Below, piece by piece: positions 11,191 to 20,687 of a stretch of 64,000 nucleotides of DNA; position 1 is the first letter of the stretch, and the number at the start of each line of letters is the position of its first letter. The notes beneath the pieces are model-generated. The model was not told the DNA's origin, did no database searches, and saw only the letters and a list, made by a program, of their open reading frames with translations. The DNA lies in assembly GCA_015680685.1 (NCBI GenBank), contig MNCI01014546.1:606945-670944 (forward strand). Direction: 5' to 3'. This DNA comes from Gnetum montanum (Eukaryota > Streptophyta > Gnetopsida > Gnetales > Gnetaceae). Made by a program: the position numbers and the translations under genes.

Positions 11191-11539
11191 TTAGATAACA
11201 ACTTGTATTTAGATGAAGAGACACGGTGATAGATGACAGGCTTGGGCAAATAGATCCTATATATTGGATGTTGTTTCCAAGATACTTTCATAGATAACGT
11301 CTACATAACATGCTTTCCATAGCGAATAGGATTGTGTTTCCTAGAAACGCTAAAGGGATATAGCAGAGGGAGATGACATTGACAAGACACAATACTAAAA
11401 GCTAGAAAAAAGGCAATTAAAGTAGCAATGGTTTTTATTCTCTTGGTGTAGTGGCAGGTTTGGATATCTTTTTTGGATGGGGTTTTCTTTTGCCCCATAA
11501 AGGTGAATTATAGGTTAGGATCATATTGCATGGCATATT

Positions 11540-12804
11540 GCATCATAGTATCCATGATGTATTGATAATATTGAAAACGCTTTTCTTTGTATTCTTCATA
11601 CAAAATGGGTATGATCACTAGGGCGATTTTTTTTTTTAATGTTTTCTAGCTTTCACATGACTGTACCTAGGGCTTGAATGATGCTAACAAGGGATGTTTT
11701 AGGATCAAAAAAGATGATGTCATCCAGATAAGGTAGGTCCACGCCTTCGGACAGGCATTTGTGGTTCCATACCAACAATAGTTCTTTTCTATTTGTTAAT
11801 TAATCCATGATTTCCTGCTTGTCTTTAGGGGGTTGTTTGCTATTGATGTATGCCACATTTAAGACATAATCTATGTGTTGTGATGGGTGTTTGTCTATGA
11901 CCCATTGCATTGCATGAGTTTTTCCATATACCACATGCGGTCTTCGACAGCATTGCTGACAAAGGCAATGGCAGTTTTCATGCGATATGTTTTCATGACC
12001 TCATAGATGGTAATGCACTTGGAATAATAAATGTTGTGGGTTTCTTTTTCGAATTTCCACTCATTTGTGGTCTCTCTAATGCCTAATGCTTCTTTAGTGG
12101 TTATGTGGTCTAGGTCTTGTTGGGGGTGGCCTACGTCTTGTTTGGACGACATTTTAGGAATGAGTTTTTGTATTATTTGTTTAAAGGTTTCATGATCTGC
12201 CAATTCAATTAGCATGGCGGTATTTGCTGCAAATAACGGCATCTCGCATGATGCCATGTGCATAGTGATAGGTGTAGATAGTTCTGATAAATATTTCTTC
12301 ATTGCTCATGTGGTGTGTGGGTGATGTTTTTTTGCTTTTTTTCAGACCATGTGGGTATGGTGGTCATGAATAAATGTAAAAGCATCTGGATGGTATTCAT
12401 AATGCACCCTTGCAAAACCAGGTTGATGGTTTTCGTCGATGTATTCACCTTTTAGGGTGGTAGGTTGTGTGTTGTGGGCTTCATCGGAGATCATGATATC
12501 CACCTTAGATGTCGGCATCGATGATTTTTTTTATGGATTGATAGGTGGAAATGATAAAGTAGTGGCCTTGTGCTTTTTGTTTTATTTCATCTAGGGTGTC
12601 TAGGATAGGGCAATCATAGCATTCATCCTTCCTTTCACATACACCAAAGATCCTGCAACCTTCTTTGAGATAGGCGTTAACAGGGCATGCTTGCATGTTG
12701 TGTAGTTTTTCTCGCCATTTTATGCTTGCTTGTAAGGATGAGGCAACCGCTGCTTCAAAATAATGACCTTTCCAATGATAATCTGACATGTGTGCTATGA
12801 ACAA
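11540..12804 (-). pseudogene. superfamily 2 DEAH-type helicase relic
   Basis: Helicase motifs occur in the correct order on the minus strand. They are STYQSI (motif Ia/Ib-like, about 12535-12560), ISDEAHN (motif II, DEAH at 12474-12485), IAFVSN (start of the second RecA domain, about 11955-11970), LSEGVDLPYLDDIIFFD (motif V region, about 11715-11755) and IIQALGTVM (motif VI, about 11656-11685), then a VIIPI strand. A cysteine-rich stretch, CRIFGVCERKDECYDC, precedes motif Ia. Motif VI is damaged: the Arg expected after QALG is Thr, and a stop replaces the next basic residue. Frameshifts fall near 12505 and 12300, with a further stop near 11800. No Walker A motif is visible. This arrangement is typical of helicases of large DNA viruses, plasmids and bacterial defence islands. 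It is not obviously a plant nuclear helicase. Origin is unproven. Confidence 0.7.
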
Positions 12805-12915
12805 ACAACTTATATTTTAGCATATATTTGATTCTTGTTGTGTATGTTGTTTTACAGTCTAAAGCATTAATATTAAGATTTTATGGCATGCATGATACAT
12901 GATGGTATGTCTTTT

Positions 12916-13305
12916 TTATGAGTGTTTAGGATGAGAGTGGGATGCTGCGTCAGTTATAATACATGCCTTCACGTTATGAAAACATAATGCATCAGGAATG
13001 TTTAGTTTATCTATAACATGTTTCATTGTACGTGTGAAAAAAGAGGCAATTTTATGCATTGAAAGGGATTGTAGGGTAATTATTTTTATGCTTAGACGTT
13101 CTCTTAATTCATCAAAGATGTCGTGCATGTTATGAAAGGATGTGGGTGATTGTTGAATGGTTTCTTGCACATGTTTTTCCATGATTTCCAAGCCTTTAGC
13201 AAGATTGCTTTCTTCTTTTTCCAGGGTGTGAGATGTTCTGCTATCTACATGGTAAAACCACCATAATTTGTCATATATGCAAACATTTTGCATGGCAATA
13301 TACAT
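12916..13305 (-). pseudogene. unassigned ORF upstream of the helicase relic
   Basis: A 129-codon open stretch in the same orientation as the helicase relic, about 110 bp before it. It begins MYIAMQNVCIYDKLWWFYH, an aromatic patch, followed by a helical charged region. I cannot assign it. The YDK-WWFY start and following helices are vaguely like the region preceding D5-type primase-helicase domains, but no diagnostic motif is present. It may be the broken N-terminal part of the helicase gene or a neighbouring gene of the same foreign element. Confidence 0.3.
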
Positions 13306-13426
13306 GACATGCTCGTTGCTAGATATTTAAAAACATCCATGAAAATAACCCAAACGCTGTGCATTTTCACAAAATTTATGAAAAAAACGCACATGCATAT
13401 TTGGTGGTCTCAAACATGTAAAGTTG

Positions 13427-13898
13427 CTACCAATATCTAGTCATACAACTAAAATATTTGGTGACTGTGAGGTCCCCTTGATGAAAATCATGAACCACAC
13501 TTTTGATCTTGAAAGCCTCTGCCATGTCTTCAATGTTAAGAGTATGTCTCCTTTGCAGCTTCCTAGATTTTTTGAGATGTTTCATAGAAGATAAAGTTTT
13601 CTCCAACTTCATTCTTCATGGAGTTAATGAGCCATGACATTACCATGTTGTTCTCTGCCTTCTAGACCTTTTATTTTGAGTCTTCTGGATCAGGTTTAGG
13701 GGCTCTACCAGTGAGATAGTCATCTTTTCCTTGGCCGCATATGAACATCATGACTAAATGAGACCATTGAAGATAATTTTTCCTATTCAATTTGTGTCTA
13801 GTGATAAGTAGAGAAGTAGAATTTGATCCACCATTGGAACCAACAACAAATGGGACATGAGATGAAAAAGACAAGAGCTTAGAGATGGATGACTCCAT
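13427..13898 (-). pseudogene. Ty1/copia Gag N-terminal fragment
   Basis: This is the start of a copia-type Gag. The ATG at 13898 is 33 bp beyond the primer-binding site, as expected for a leader. LNRKNYLQWS and FICGQGKDDYLTG are typical of the N-terminal Gag domain of plant copia elements. Stops interrupt it from 13671 on, although Gag-like sequence continues to about 13427. It ends abruptly before the zinc knuckle, next to the helicase relic. It lies downstream of the pol of the neighbouring copy, so it belongs to a second, truncated copy. Confidence 0.8.
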
Positions 13899-13930
13899 TG
13901 GAATGGTGGAAGAATTTTAGGTACAGAGTT

Positions 13931-13942
13931 GCTCTGATACCA
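13931..13942 (-). other. copia primer-binding site (initiator tRNA-Met)
   Basis: The minus strand reads TGGTATCAGAGC directly after the LTR end, the canonical primer-binding site of plant Ty1/copia elements. Confidence 0.9.
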
Positions 13943-14215
13943 TGTAGAATTAGGAAATGAAAAAATAGTGATTTTTCTCATTCATTTGGGTCAGAAAAAC
14001 AACCCATACATATATATAGTACAATGTGTTTGAAACTTATTTAGCTATTAACTGCAATAATCTAAAGATATGGAAATAAAAAAAAATCTCCCTAAACATA
14101 GAAATAATTAGCCTTAATGGAACCAGTAATCAAGGAACTAAATCCTCTAACTTAGGAAAAAATAAAATAAAGAATAACCAATTGTATATTGATAGCTATA
14201 CACATAATTTCTACA
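13943..14215 (-). repeat. single copia LTR between pol and gag
   Basis: This 273-bp LTR has ends TGTAGAA/TTCTACA, a perfect 7-bp inverted repeat. On its upstream side is a polypurine tract and pol. On its downstream side are a primer-binding site and gag. I see no second LTR of this type in the window. Confidence 0.85.
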
Positions 14216-14228
14216 CTCCCCCTCAAGT
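14216..14228 (-). other. copia polypurine tract
   Basis: The minus strand reads CTCAAGTTGAGGGGGAG immediately before the LTR (core 14216-14224), the usual plant copia polypurine tract context. Confidence 0.85.
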
Positions 14229-17140
14229 TGAGTTGTATATGTTGAGTAAGCCTATCTTGGATCTCAATTCCTCAAACTTCATCTTTGGTAAAGAGTTGGT
14301 TAGAATGTTTGTGATTTGTAGAGATGTTGGTATGTAGGAAATGTTGATTGTTCCTCCTTCAACCTTCTCTTTAATGAAATGTCGATCGATCTCCACATGT
14401 TTAGTTGGGTCATTGTGAATAGGGTTCTTGGATATGCTTATGGTAGCTTGGTTGTCACACAACATATCGATTGGCTTATCTACAACAACGTGAAGTTCAT
14501 GAAGTAACCATTTTAGCCACATGCCTTCACAAATCCCATGAGCCATAGCTCAAAATTTTGCTTCTACACTACTTTGAGCAACAATAGTTTTCTTTTTGCT
14601 ATGCCATCTAGCCAAATATCCCCATACGTAGGTGCAATATCAAGAGGTTGACCTCCTATCAATGATAGATCCAGCCAAGTCTACATCAGTGTATACTTCA
14701 ATGTCCCTTGCACTTATCTTCTTAAAGTATAGGCCTTCCCTAGGATTTTTCTTCAAATATATTAAGATGTGACACAGGTAGTCCATGTGCTCTTCAGTAG
14801 GATTATTCATGTATTGCTTAGCCATGCTCATAGCAAAGCCTATATCTAGTTTGTTATGAGAGAGATATATAAGTCTTCCTACTAGTCTCTGATATGTTTC
14901 CTTATCAACTGGGACACTATTTTTGCCTTCTCTTTCTCCAATTTTCATTTCCATTAGAGTATCAGTAGGTTTACATCCAAGCATTCCAATTTCTTTTAGT
15001 AGATCAAGTACATACTTTCATTGATAGACAACAATACCTATCTTCGACCTTGCAATTTCCATTCTAAGAAAGTATTTCAGGTTCCCTAGGTCTTTGACTT
15101 CAAAGTCATGAGCCAGAAATTTCTTAAGAGTTCCAATTTCCTCTTCATGATGTCCTATTAGAATTATATCATCCACATATATAATCATGATGGATGTTCT
15201 TCCACTAGGACAAATCTTTACAAACAAGGTGTAATTAGATTGATATTGCAAATATTCAAACCTCTTCATTGCCTTAGTGAATCTATCAAACCATGCTCTA
15301 GGGGACTGATTAAGTCCATAAAGAGATTTCTTGAATTTACAAACCTTTTTTGCATTGATTTTGTAATTAAGATCAAAAGGAATCTCCTTGTACACTTCTT
15401 CTTCTAGATCCCCATTGAGAAAAGCATTATTGATGTCGAGCTAATGCAGTCTCAAGTCTTAATTCACAATGAGGGACAACAGAATCCTAATTGTGTTAAG
15501 TTTGGCAACCAAAGTGAATGCTTCTTATAATCAATTCCATAGGACTGCATAAATCCTTTGGAAACTAGATGAGCTTTAAACCTATTAATACTTCCATCTA
15601 CCTTGCGTTTGACAATGAAAATCCATTTACACCCAATTGGATTCTTCCCTGGAGGTAGATCCACCACTTCCCATGTTCCATTTTTCTCAAATGCTCTAAT
15701 CTCCTCATTTACTGCTTGTCTCCACTTAGTACTTTGCATGGCTTCTTAAAAGTTACTAGGAATTTGAATCTCTATAAGATTAGTCGCAAAGGCAAAATAT
15801 GCTGGAGACAACTTCTTGTATGAAATGAAGTTATAAATGCGATGACTAGTGCAAGACCTTACACCTTTTCTTTTAGGAATCGGTAAATCCAAATTCTCCA
15901 AATTTCACTCATCATAATTAAAAATAGTATTACTTGGTTCTATTTCCTTTGGAGTCAAATCTGGTTCAGCTTCATGGTTAGACTTGGGTTCCACTTGTTC
16001 TTCTACATGTGCTTGAGTTTTCTTCCTTCTAGAGTAGACAATGAAATCTTGTTGTCAATAGTTGAAGGAACATCAAGAGGTTGTGGCTCAAGTTGTGTTT
16101 CAGTAATAGGAATGATGGCACTCATAGTAGAATCAACAAGTTTCTTGGATGGAGTAGGTGTTTGGTTTGTTTCATTCTCAGGTTCACTAAGGAGATCCAA
16201 GAAACAATATTCTGAACTCACTCTCCTCCTAAATGTCAATTTTGGAGCTTAGCCTAGTAATAAGGCTAATTTCCCACAAAGGTTACATCCATTGAGTTAT
16301 AGAATTTCTTTGTGTAGGATGAATAGTACTTATATCCCTTCTGATTTGGAGCATAACTAAGAAATATGCATTTTATAGCTTTTGGATCAAACTTACCCCA
16401 ATTTTGTTGTGGAATATGAACATATGAAGAACATCCAAACACTTTAAGAGGAATGGATAGAATGAGACAGGTTGAGGGGTAAGATTTAAGAAAGAATTGG
16501 CATGGTGTTTGAAACTGGAGGACACGAGATGGCATTCTATTAATTAGATATGCAGTGGTCAAGATAGCTTCCCCCCAAAACATTTTTGGAACATTAGATG
16601 AGATCATGAGAGCACGAGTGACTTCTAACAAATGTCTATTCTTCCTTTTGGCAATCCCAGTTTGTTGAGGGGTGTGAGGGCAAGAACTTTGGTGAACTAT
16701 ACCTTCTTATGTTAGGTATTCCCCAAGAGTGGAGTTATAGTAATCTTTGGCATTATCAGTGCATAGCATTTGAATTTTAGTATTGATTTGTGTTTAAATC
16801 ATATTATTGAAATTTTTGAATAGTTGACCCATCTCTGATTTTTATTTCATAAGGAATATCCAAGAGAGACAAGAATGATCATCTATTAAGGAAACAAACC
16901 ATCTAGCCCCAGTTATACTTTTAAGTTAAGATGGTCCCCAAACATTGCTATGAACTAATGAGAAAGGAGATCATTCCTTGTATTTTTGTGTAGGGTAAAG
17001 ATTGTGAACATGTTTAGACAATTAATAGGTCTTACAATGAAAATCAATAGAATTATTTATTATTCAATAATTTTGGAAATAGTTCTTTCAGGTACAAAAA
17101 ACTAGGATGGCATAAGCTATAGTGTCATAAAATTATTTCT
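14223..17140 (-). pseudogene. Ty1/copia pol (integrase, reverse transcriptase, RNase H)
   Basis: The decayed copia polyprotein reads from high to low coordinates. The GAG-pre-integrase HYRLCHPS is near 17120. Integrase follows, with a DDHSC segment near 16890, TDNAKDYY near 16750 and HTPQQTG near 16670. The integrase C-terminal part is at 16266-16631 (SRVL, VFGCSSYVHIP). The reverse transcriptase at 15018-15740 shows GCKWIFIVKRKVDGSINRFK, FLNGDLEEEVYKEIP, SLYGLNQSPRAWFDRF and the catalytic YVDD. RNase H is at 14223-14990, with YTDVDLAGS, CDNQATISISKNP and HVEIDRHFI. Frameshifts and stops lie between these blocks. Protease and the end of gag are missing: the relic stops at about 17140 against a Ty3/gypsy scrap. 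Confidence 0.9.
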
Positions 17141-17144
17141 CTTT

Positions 17145-17430
17145 CTTTATTGTCATACTCTGCTATGTTGTTGGTACATGAAAACTCAAATCAGTAAGCA
17201 AAGGATTGGATTTTACTAGATGGGAACTTTATGATAGCAATGGCACTAGCTCCATTGGCAGTTTAAGCTCTATCAAAGTGCATGACTACCTCATAACCCT
17301 TAGGCACTTGGCTAATGGTGTTGACATGTTCATCTAGGAATTTAGGGTCTATGGTTGCTTGGCCATCGACTAATGAAATGGTAAGTTATATGGCCATAGC
17401 TTGACTTTTCGTTGAGGCTTGAGAGTAAAC
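17145..17430 (-). pseudogene. Ty3/gypsy RNase H fragment (Tat-like)
   Basis: The minus strand encodes a connector (KSQAMAI) followed by VVMHFDRA, ANGASA and FSCTNNIAEYDN. These correspond to the DGA, NG-GAG and CTNN-AEYEAL blocks of RNase H in Tat/Ogre-type plant elements. It contains three stops and is cut off at about 17145, exactly where copia sequence begins, which suggests copia inserted in, or was joined to, a gypsy element. Its reverse transcriptase is not visible upstream. Confidence 0.65.
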
Positions 17431-17559
17431 ATCAGCATCTAACTCATGATGAGGTAATTAGACTACATTGTCAAGTAGCTTCTAGTTCTTACAAACTTGG
17501 CCAAATGTTTCGGTTGTTTATTCCAAAGGTGTTTGGTAAGGTCGGTCTACACCCGATTA

Positions 17560-17665
17560 CCATCAGGGTAACTTGGGAACTCATTCCCCTAACAAGAAGG
17601 GAATCTTCCATTGGAGAACTTAGCCTGTGTAATGGAGTAACTTACTTCACTCATTCCCTAAGTGC
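17560..17665 (-). repeat. 65-bp hairpin family copy (reverse orientation)
   Basis: Its reverse complement shows TCTCCAATGGAAGATTCCC, then AGGGGAATGAGTTCCCAAG and GTTACC. This is the family consensus seen at 505-545 and 7863-8021 in opposite orientation. Confidence 0.65.
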
Positions 17666-17827
17666 ATGTTTCATGGAAACAAATATATATTGTTATATAT
17701 GTTATAAATGCCACTTACTATTGGGGGATCATTGCTCAAAGTGAGTAGTAATGGCACCTGATGTAGGCAAGCACTCTATCTACTCAATCGTTAGGTGCAC
17801 TTTTTTCAAGGTTTTTGCAAAATTAAT

Positions 17828-18003
17828 CCAAAGTGTTTTCCTAGGGATTTTGGGAATTTCTTCATTATCCCTAGGGCTAATCCACCATGGAATGAAACCA
17901 AAGTATTTTCCTAGGGTTTTGGGCATTTCCTCATCATCCCTAGGGTTGACCCACCATGGAATGGAACAAAATTATTTTTCCATGAAAATTGGGCATTTCC
18001 TCA
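17828..18003. repeat. 70-bp tandem repeat, 2.5 copies
   Basis: Units start at 17828, 17898 and about 17967. Each contains TTTTCCTAGGG, CATTTCCTCAT and CCACCATGGAATG. The array directly abuts the truncated end of the rps3 relic. Confidence 0.9.
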
Positions 18004-18009
18004 TTTGAA

Positions 18010-19052
18010 CAACACTATCCAACATTTGATCCTTAATTGACCTAGGAGTTATTCTTGGACATCCTCAAATAAAATTTTATTATACACCCTATCCCTTGGA
18101 AAGAAAAATATAGCATTGAAGAAAGGAAAGAGCAAGATGGTGGTTTTTGTTGTTCCTATTAGGCAAAGATAATTCGCTTAGCAAATGAAGTGAGTCAACC
18201 TCTTTTTGGCTTTGGCCAAATACTTTTTCTTGCTAGACAAGCGTTCTACAAAAAAAGTGATGCGAGAATATATTCTCTTATCTAAGCTTCTTCCTTGTGC
18301 ATTTGCTTCCCCCATCATAGATGGTTCAACCATGCCTAGTGCCATGAAATGATTAAGAACTATGACAAGGGAAAAATGTATTTGGTTCTTTGTATTTAAT
18401 AAATATTGCATGACTGGATAATTCAAGGAGAGGTGCACTGTAGGGAGGGTTCTTTTAAGTAGATGATTTATTAAGCCATTGAAGTGAGACTTCTTTGGGA
18501 AAAAGAACTTGAAAAACTTCATTTTTTTGAAGGAGTTGACCTTTCTATAAGGAAGGCTATGTCATTTACAACCATAGTGTATTTTAGATGTTTGAAGGCC
18601 CCACTAACTCAAAGTGATTTACAAAGATTCTTCTTTATCAATGGTGATTGGTCATGGTATCCATAGTGTTGCTTCTTTTTCAGCCAAATCCTAATTTCAT
18701 TTTTCTTCTCTCAGTCATTGATCCTGATCGACTTGACTCTTTTCCCTACCCCCTAGCCTCTCACTTTATTTCGATCTTCTTCTGTATTATCACTTGAATG
18801 AAGACACTTGATTAGCCTGACTTTCCTGAATTTCCACCACTAGCCCTTCTCCTTTTTAAGTCTAATTTTTTCACATTGTTTTAGTCATCGTGGTTGATGG
18901 GGAAGAAAGAAATTCATGAAGTTTTGGAAAAATGTAGAATAATACACCTACTGAGATGAAAGCCAAAGGTGAGTCTTGTAGGTGGACGTATTAAATCAAA
19001 ATAAGATCTCAATTTGACATCTTAATACATTGATTTACCATAATAATAAATA
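18010..19052 (-). pseudogene. rps3: mitochondrial rps3 exon 2 relic
   Basis: Rps3 is a small-subunit protein of the mitochondrial ribosome. Reading from 19052 downwards, the segments are [140 protein letters not shown] and LGQLRIKC, all in plant mitochondrial order. At least four in-frame stops occur; several sit where Gln or Arg is expected (TAA for CAA, TGA for CGA). A frameshift lies near an A-run at about 18524. The copy ends at about 18010 before the C-terminal third. Neighbouring rpl16 is not visible downstream. Stops alone could reflect U-to-C edited codons of ferns or hornworts, but the frameshift argues for a dead copy. Confidence 0.9.
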
Positions 19053-19140
19053 GAGCTAATGGTGACTCTATCATGGACAGAGCAACTTCTTTCTTGCTTG
19101 ATAGGGAGGGCTTCCCTTCACCCACATAGACTCAAAGTGT

Positions 19141-19180
19141 TCCCCGAACTATGCTAGATAGTCACCCATCATACAGCTCT
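19141..19180 (-). ncRNA. group II intron domain V (rps3 intron 1) relic
   Basis: The minus strand contains AGAGCTGTATGATGGGTGAC, followed at once by TATCTAGCATAGTTCGGGGA. This is the domain V hairpin of plant mitochondrial group II introns with C-to-T changes (GAGCCGTATG to GAGCTGTATG and CACGGTTC to CATAGTTC). It lies about 90 bp before rps3 exon 2, the right place for the intron between the short exon 1 and exon 2. Confidence 0.75.
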
Positions 19181-20141
19181 TACTCAAACCCAACTTGTGG
19201 TGGATCCTGAGGGACAAAGTAAAAGCACTTGATCCTTTGCCCCATACTTTAAGATGCTCCTCCCCATTGATTAAGCAATGACATTGCTCTAGGCTTAACT
19301 TTAAGCTACTATCATTCAGTTTAGATAAGTCAAGTCCCTTTGATGGGTTCACTCAAGTGGTCTTCCCTTATCTTCCCTAACATTCAGAGTTGTTCTGGTT
19401 TGAGAAAGGAGTGAAAGCAACTCAACTAGTTGGAGAGTTATGTAGTTGCCTAAGCGAAGCAAGAGGAATGAAGTCACTTGATTGTAGGCAGAGGTTTGCA
19501 GATGCTCGAGTGAAGCAAGAGCAAGAGCTTTTAGGTCAAGCATTCTAAATAAATAAGAAATGGACAGAAGAGGGAATCAATGATTCTTATTCAACCAAGT
19601 TGAAGCTAGAAAAATGTCAATTACACACCAGATGTTGCTAAGAATTTAGGGGGAATGCCCCCTCTAACCTAAGTGCGCCTACCAGTGAAGCAATTTGTAC
19701 TTGATCAAGCACGTCGGGGGGGAGGGGGGGGGGGGGGGGGGAGGGGGGGGGGGGAGGGGGGTAGGGTGGGTGTGGGGAGGGGAGGAGGGGAGGAGGGTAG
19801 TTTGGTTTCATGTAACGCCCTTGTAGCAAGAAGAGGTAATTGTCATTTGAAAGGAAATACCCTTTGTATAGGGTTCAAAACCTATGCACCCTGATAACAA
19901 AGCCTGTTCTTTTTCTTTCTATGTTATTAGTAAAGCCTAAAAAAGCAATCAAACTCCTACATGTGAAAAACAAGCAACAAGCAATAAAATAGATGTGCTA
20001 ATGTGCAATAGTGGTCTATGATCATCTAATGTGCTTAGTCCATTACTTGTTCCATTAAGGCAAGGTGAAAAGGAAGAGATAAAATATGATGATTTTTCAA
20101 GCATATAGAAAATGACATGATCATCTAGCCCAAAAAAACTT
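19181..20141. other. probable rps3 intron remnant and noncoding DNA
   Basis: Sequence just upstream (minus sense) of domain V should be the intron body, but I cannot delimit it, and neither exon 1 nor rps19 is recognisable. A very G-rich block lies at 19716-19800. Confidence 0.4.
19716..19800 (+). repeat. G-rich tract with quadruplex potential
   Basis: About 85 bp of almost pure G on the plus strand with many runs of four or more G separated by single A or T. It is well above the minimum for intramolecular quadruplexes. Confidence 0.9.
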
Positions 20142-20687
20142 CCTCTCACCATCAAATTCCTAAAGGATGGAACTGCAAAATGCACTATTTGGAACTGGGC
20201 ATGATCCCTCTTCTTTCTTTAGACTCTTGTTTTTTGTTTTCTTGATGTGGATTGGGCATTCTTTTTTTTAGCATTATTTTTGCACTTGTTAACCTTCTTC
20301 ATTTTGACTAGATGTGAATCTTTCTCTACCACTCCTTTCTTGAATTGAAAAGAAAAGAACTCTATTGAATGGCTAAGAGGAATATATAACCTACATTGAA
20401 GCTGATCGACCATCTACAAACCTCTCATCATCAAATTCCTAAAGGATGGAACTGCAAAATGCACTATTTGGAACTGGGCATGATCCCTCTTCTTTCTTTA
20501 GACTCTTGTTTTTTATTTTCCTAATGTGGATTGGGCATTCTTTTTTTAGCATTGTTTTTGCACTTGTTAACCTTCTTCATTTTGACTAGATGTGAATCTT
20601 TCTCTACCACTCCTTTCTTGAATTGAAAAGAAAAGAACTCTAGTGAATGGCTAAGAGGAATATATAACCTACATTGAAGTTGATCGA
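20142..20687. repeat. tandem duplication, 279-bp period
   Basis: Bases 20142-20409 and 20421-20687 are nearly identical, with fewer than about a dozen differences including a one-base T-run indel, and an 11-bp spacer. Open frames in it are short and not recognisable. Confidence 0.92.

Noticed and set aside
10967-11224. ORF with repeating DATYIHA peptide
   Set aside because: It is produced by the 60-bp tandem repeat; no upstream promoter or known domain.
19638-19894. Proline-rich and glycine-rich ORFs on opposite strands
   Set aside because: They are translations of the G-rich tract.
19949-20185. Minus-strand ORF with a segment faintly like mitochondrial ATP8
   Set aside because: Only a handful of scattered residues agree and the upstream part does not match.
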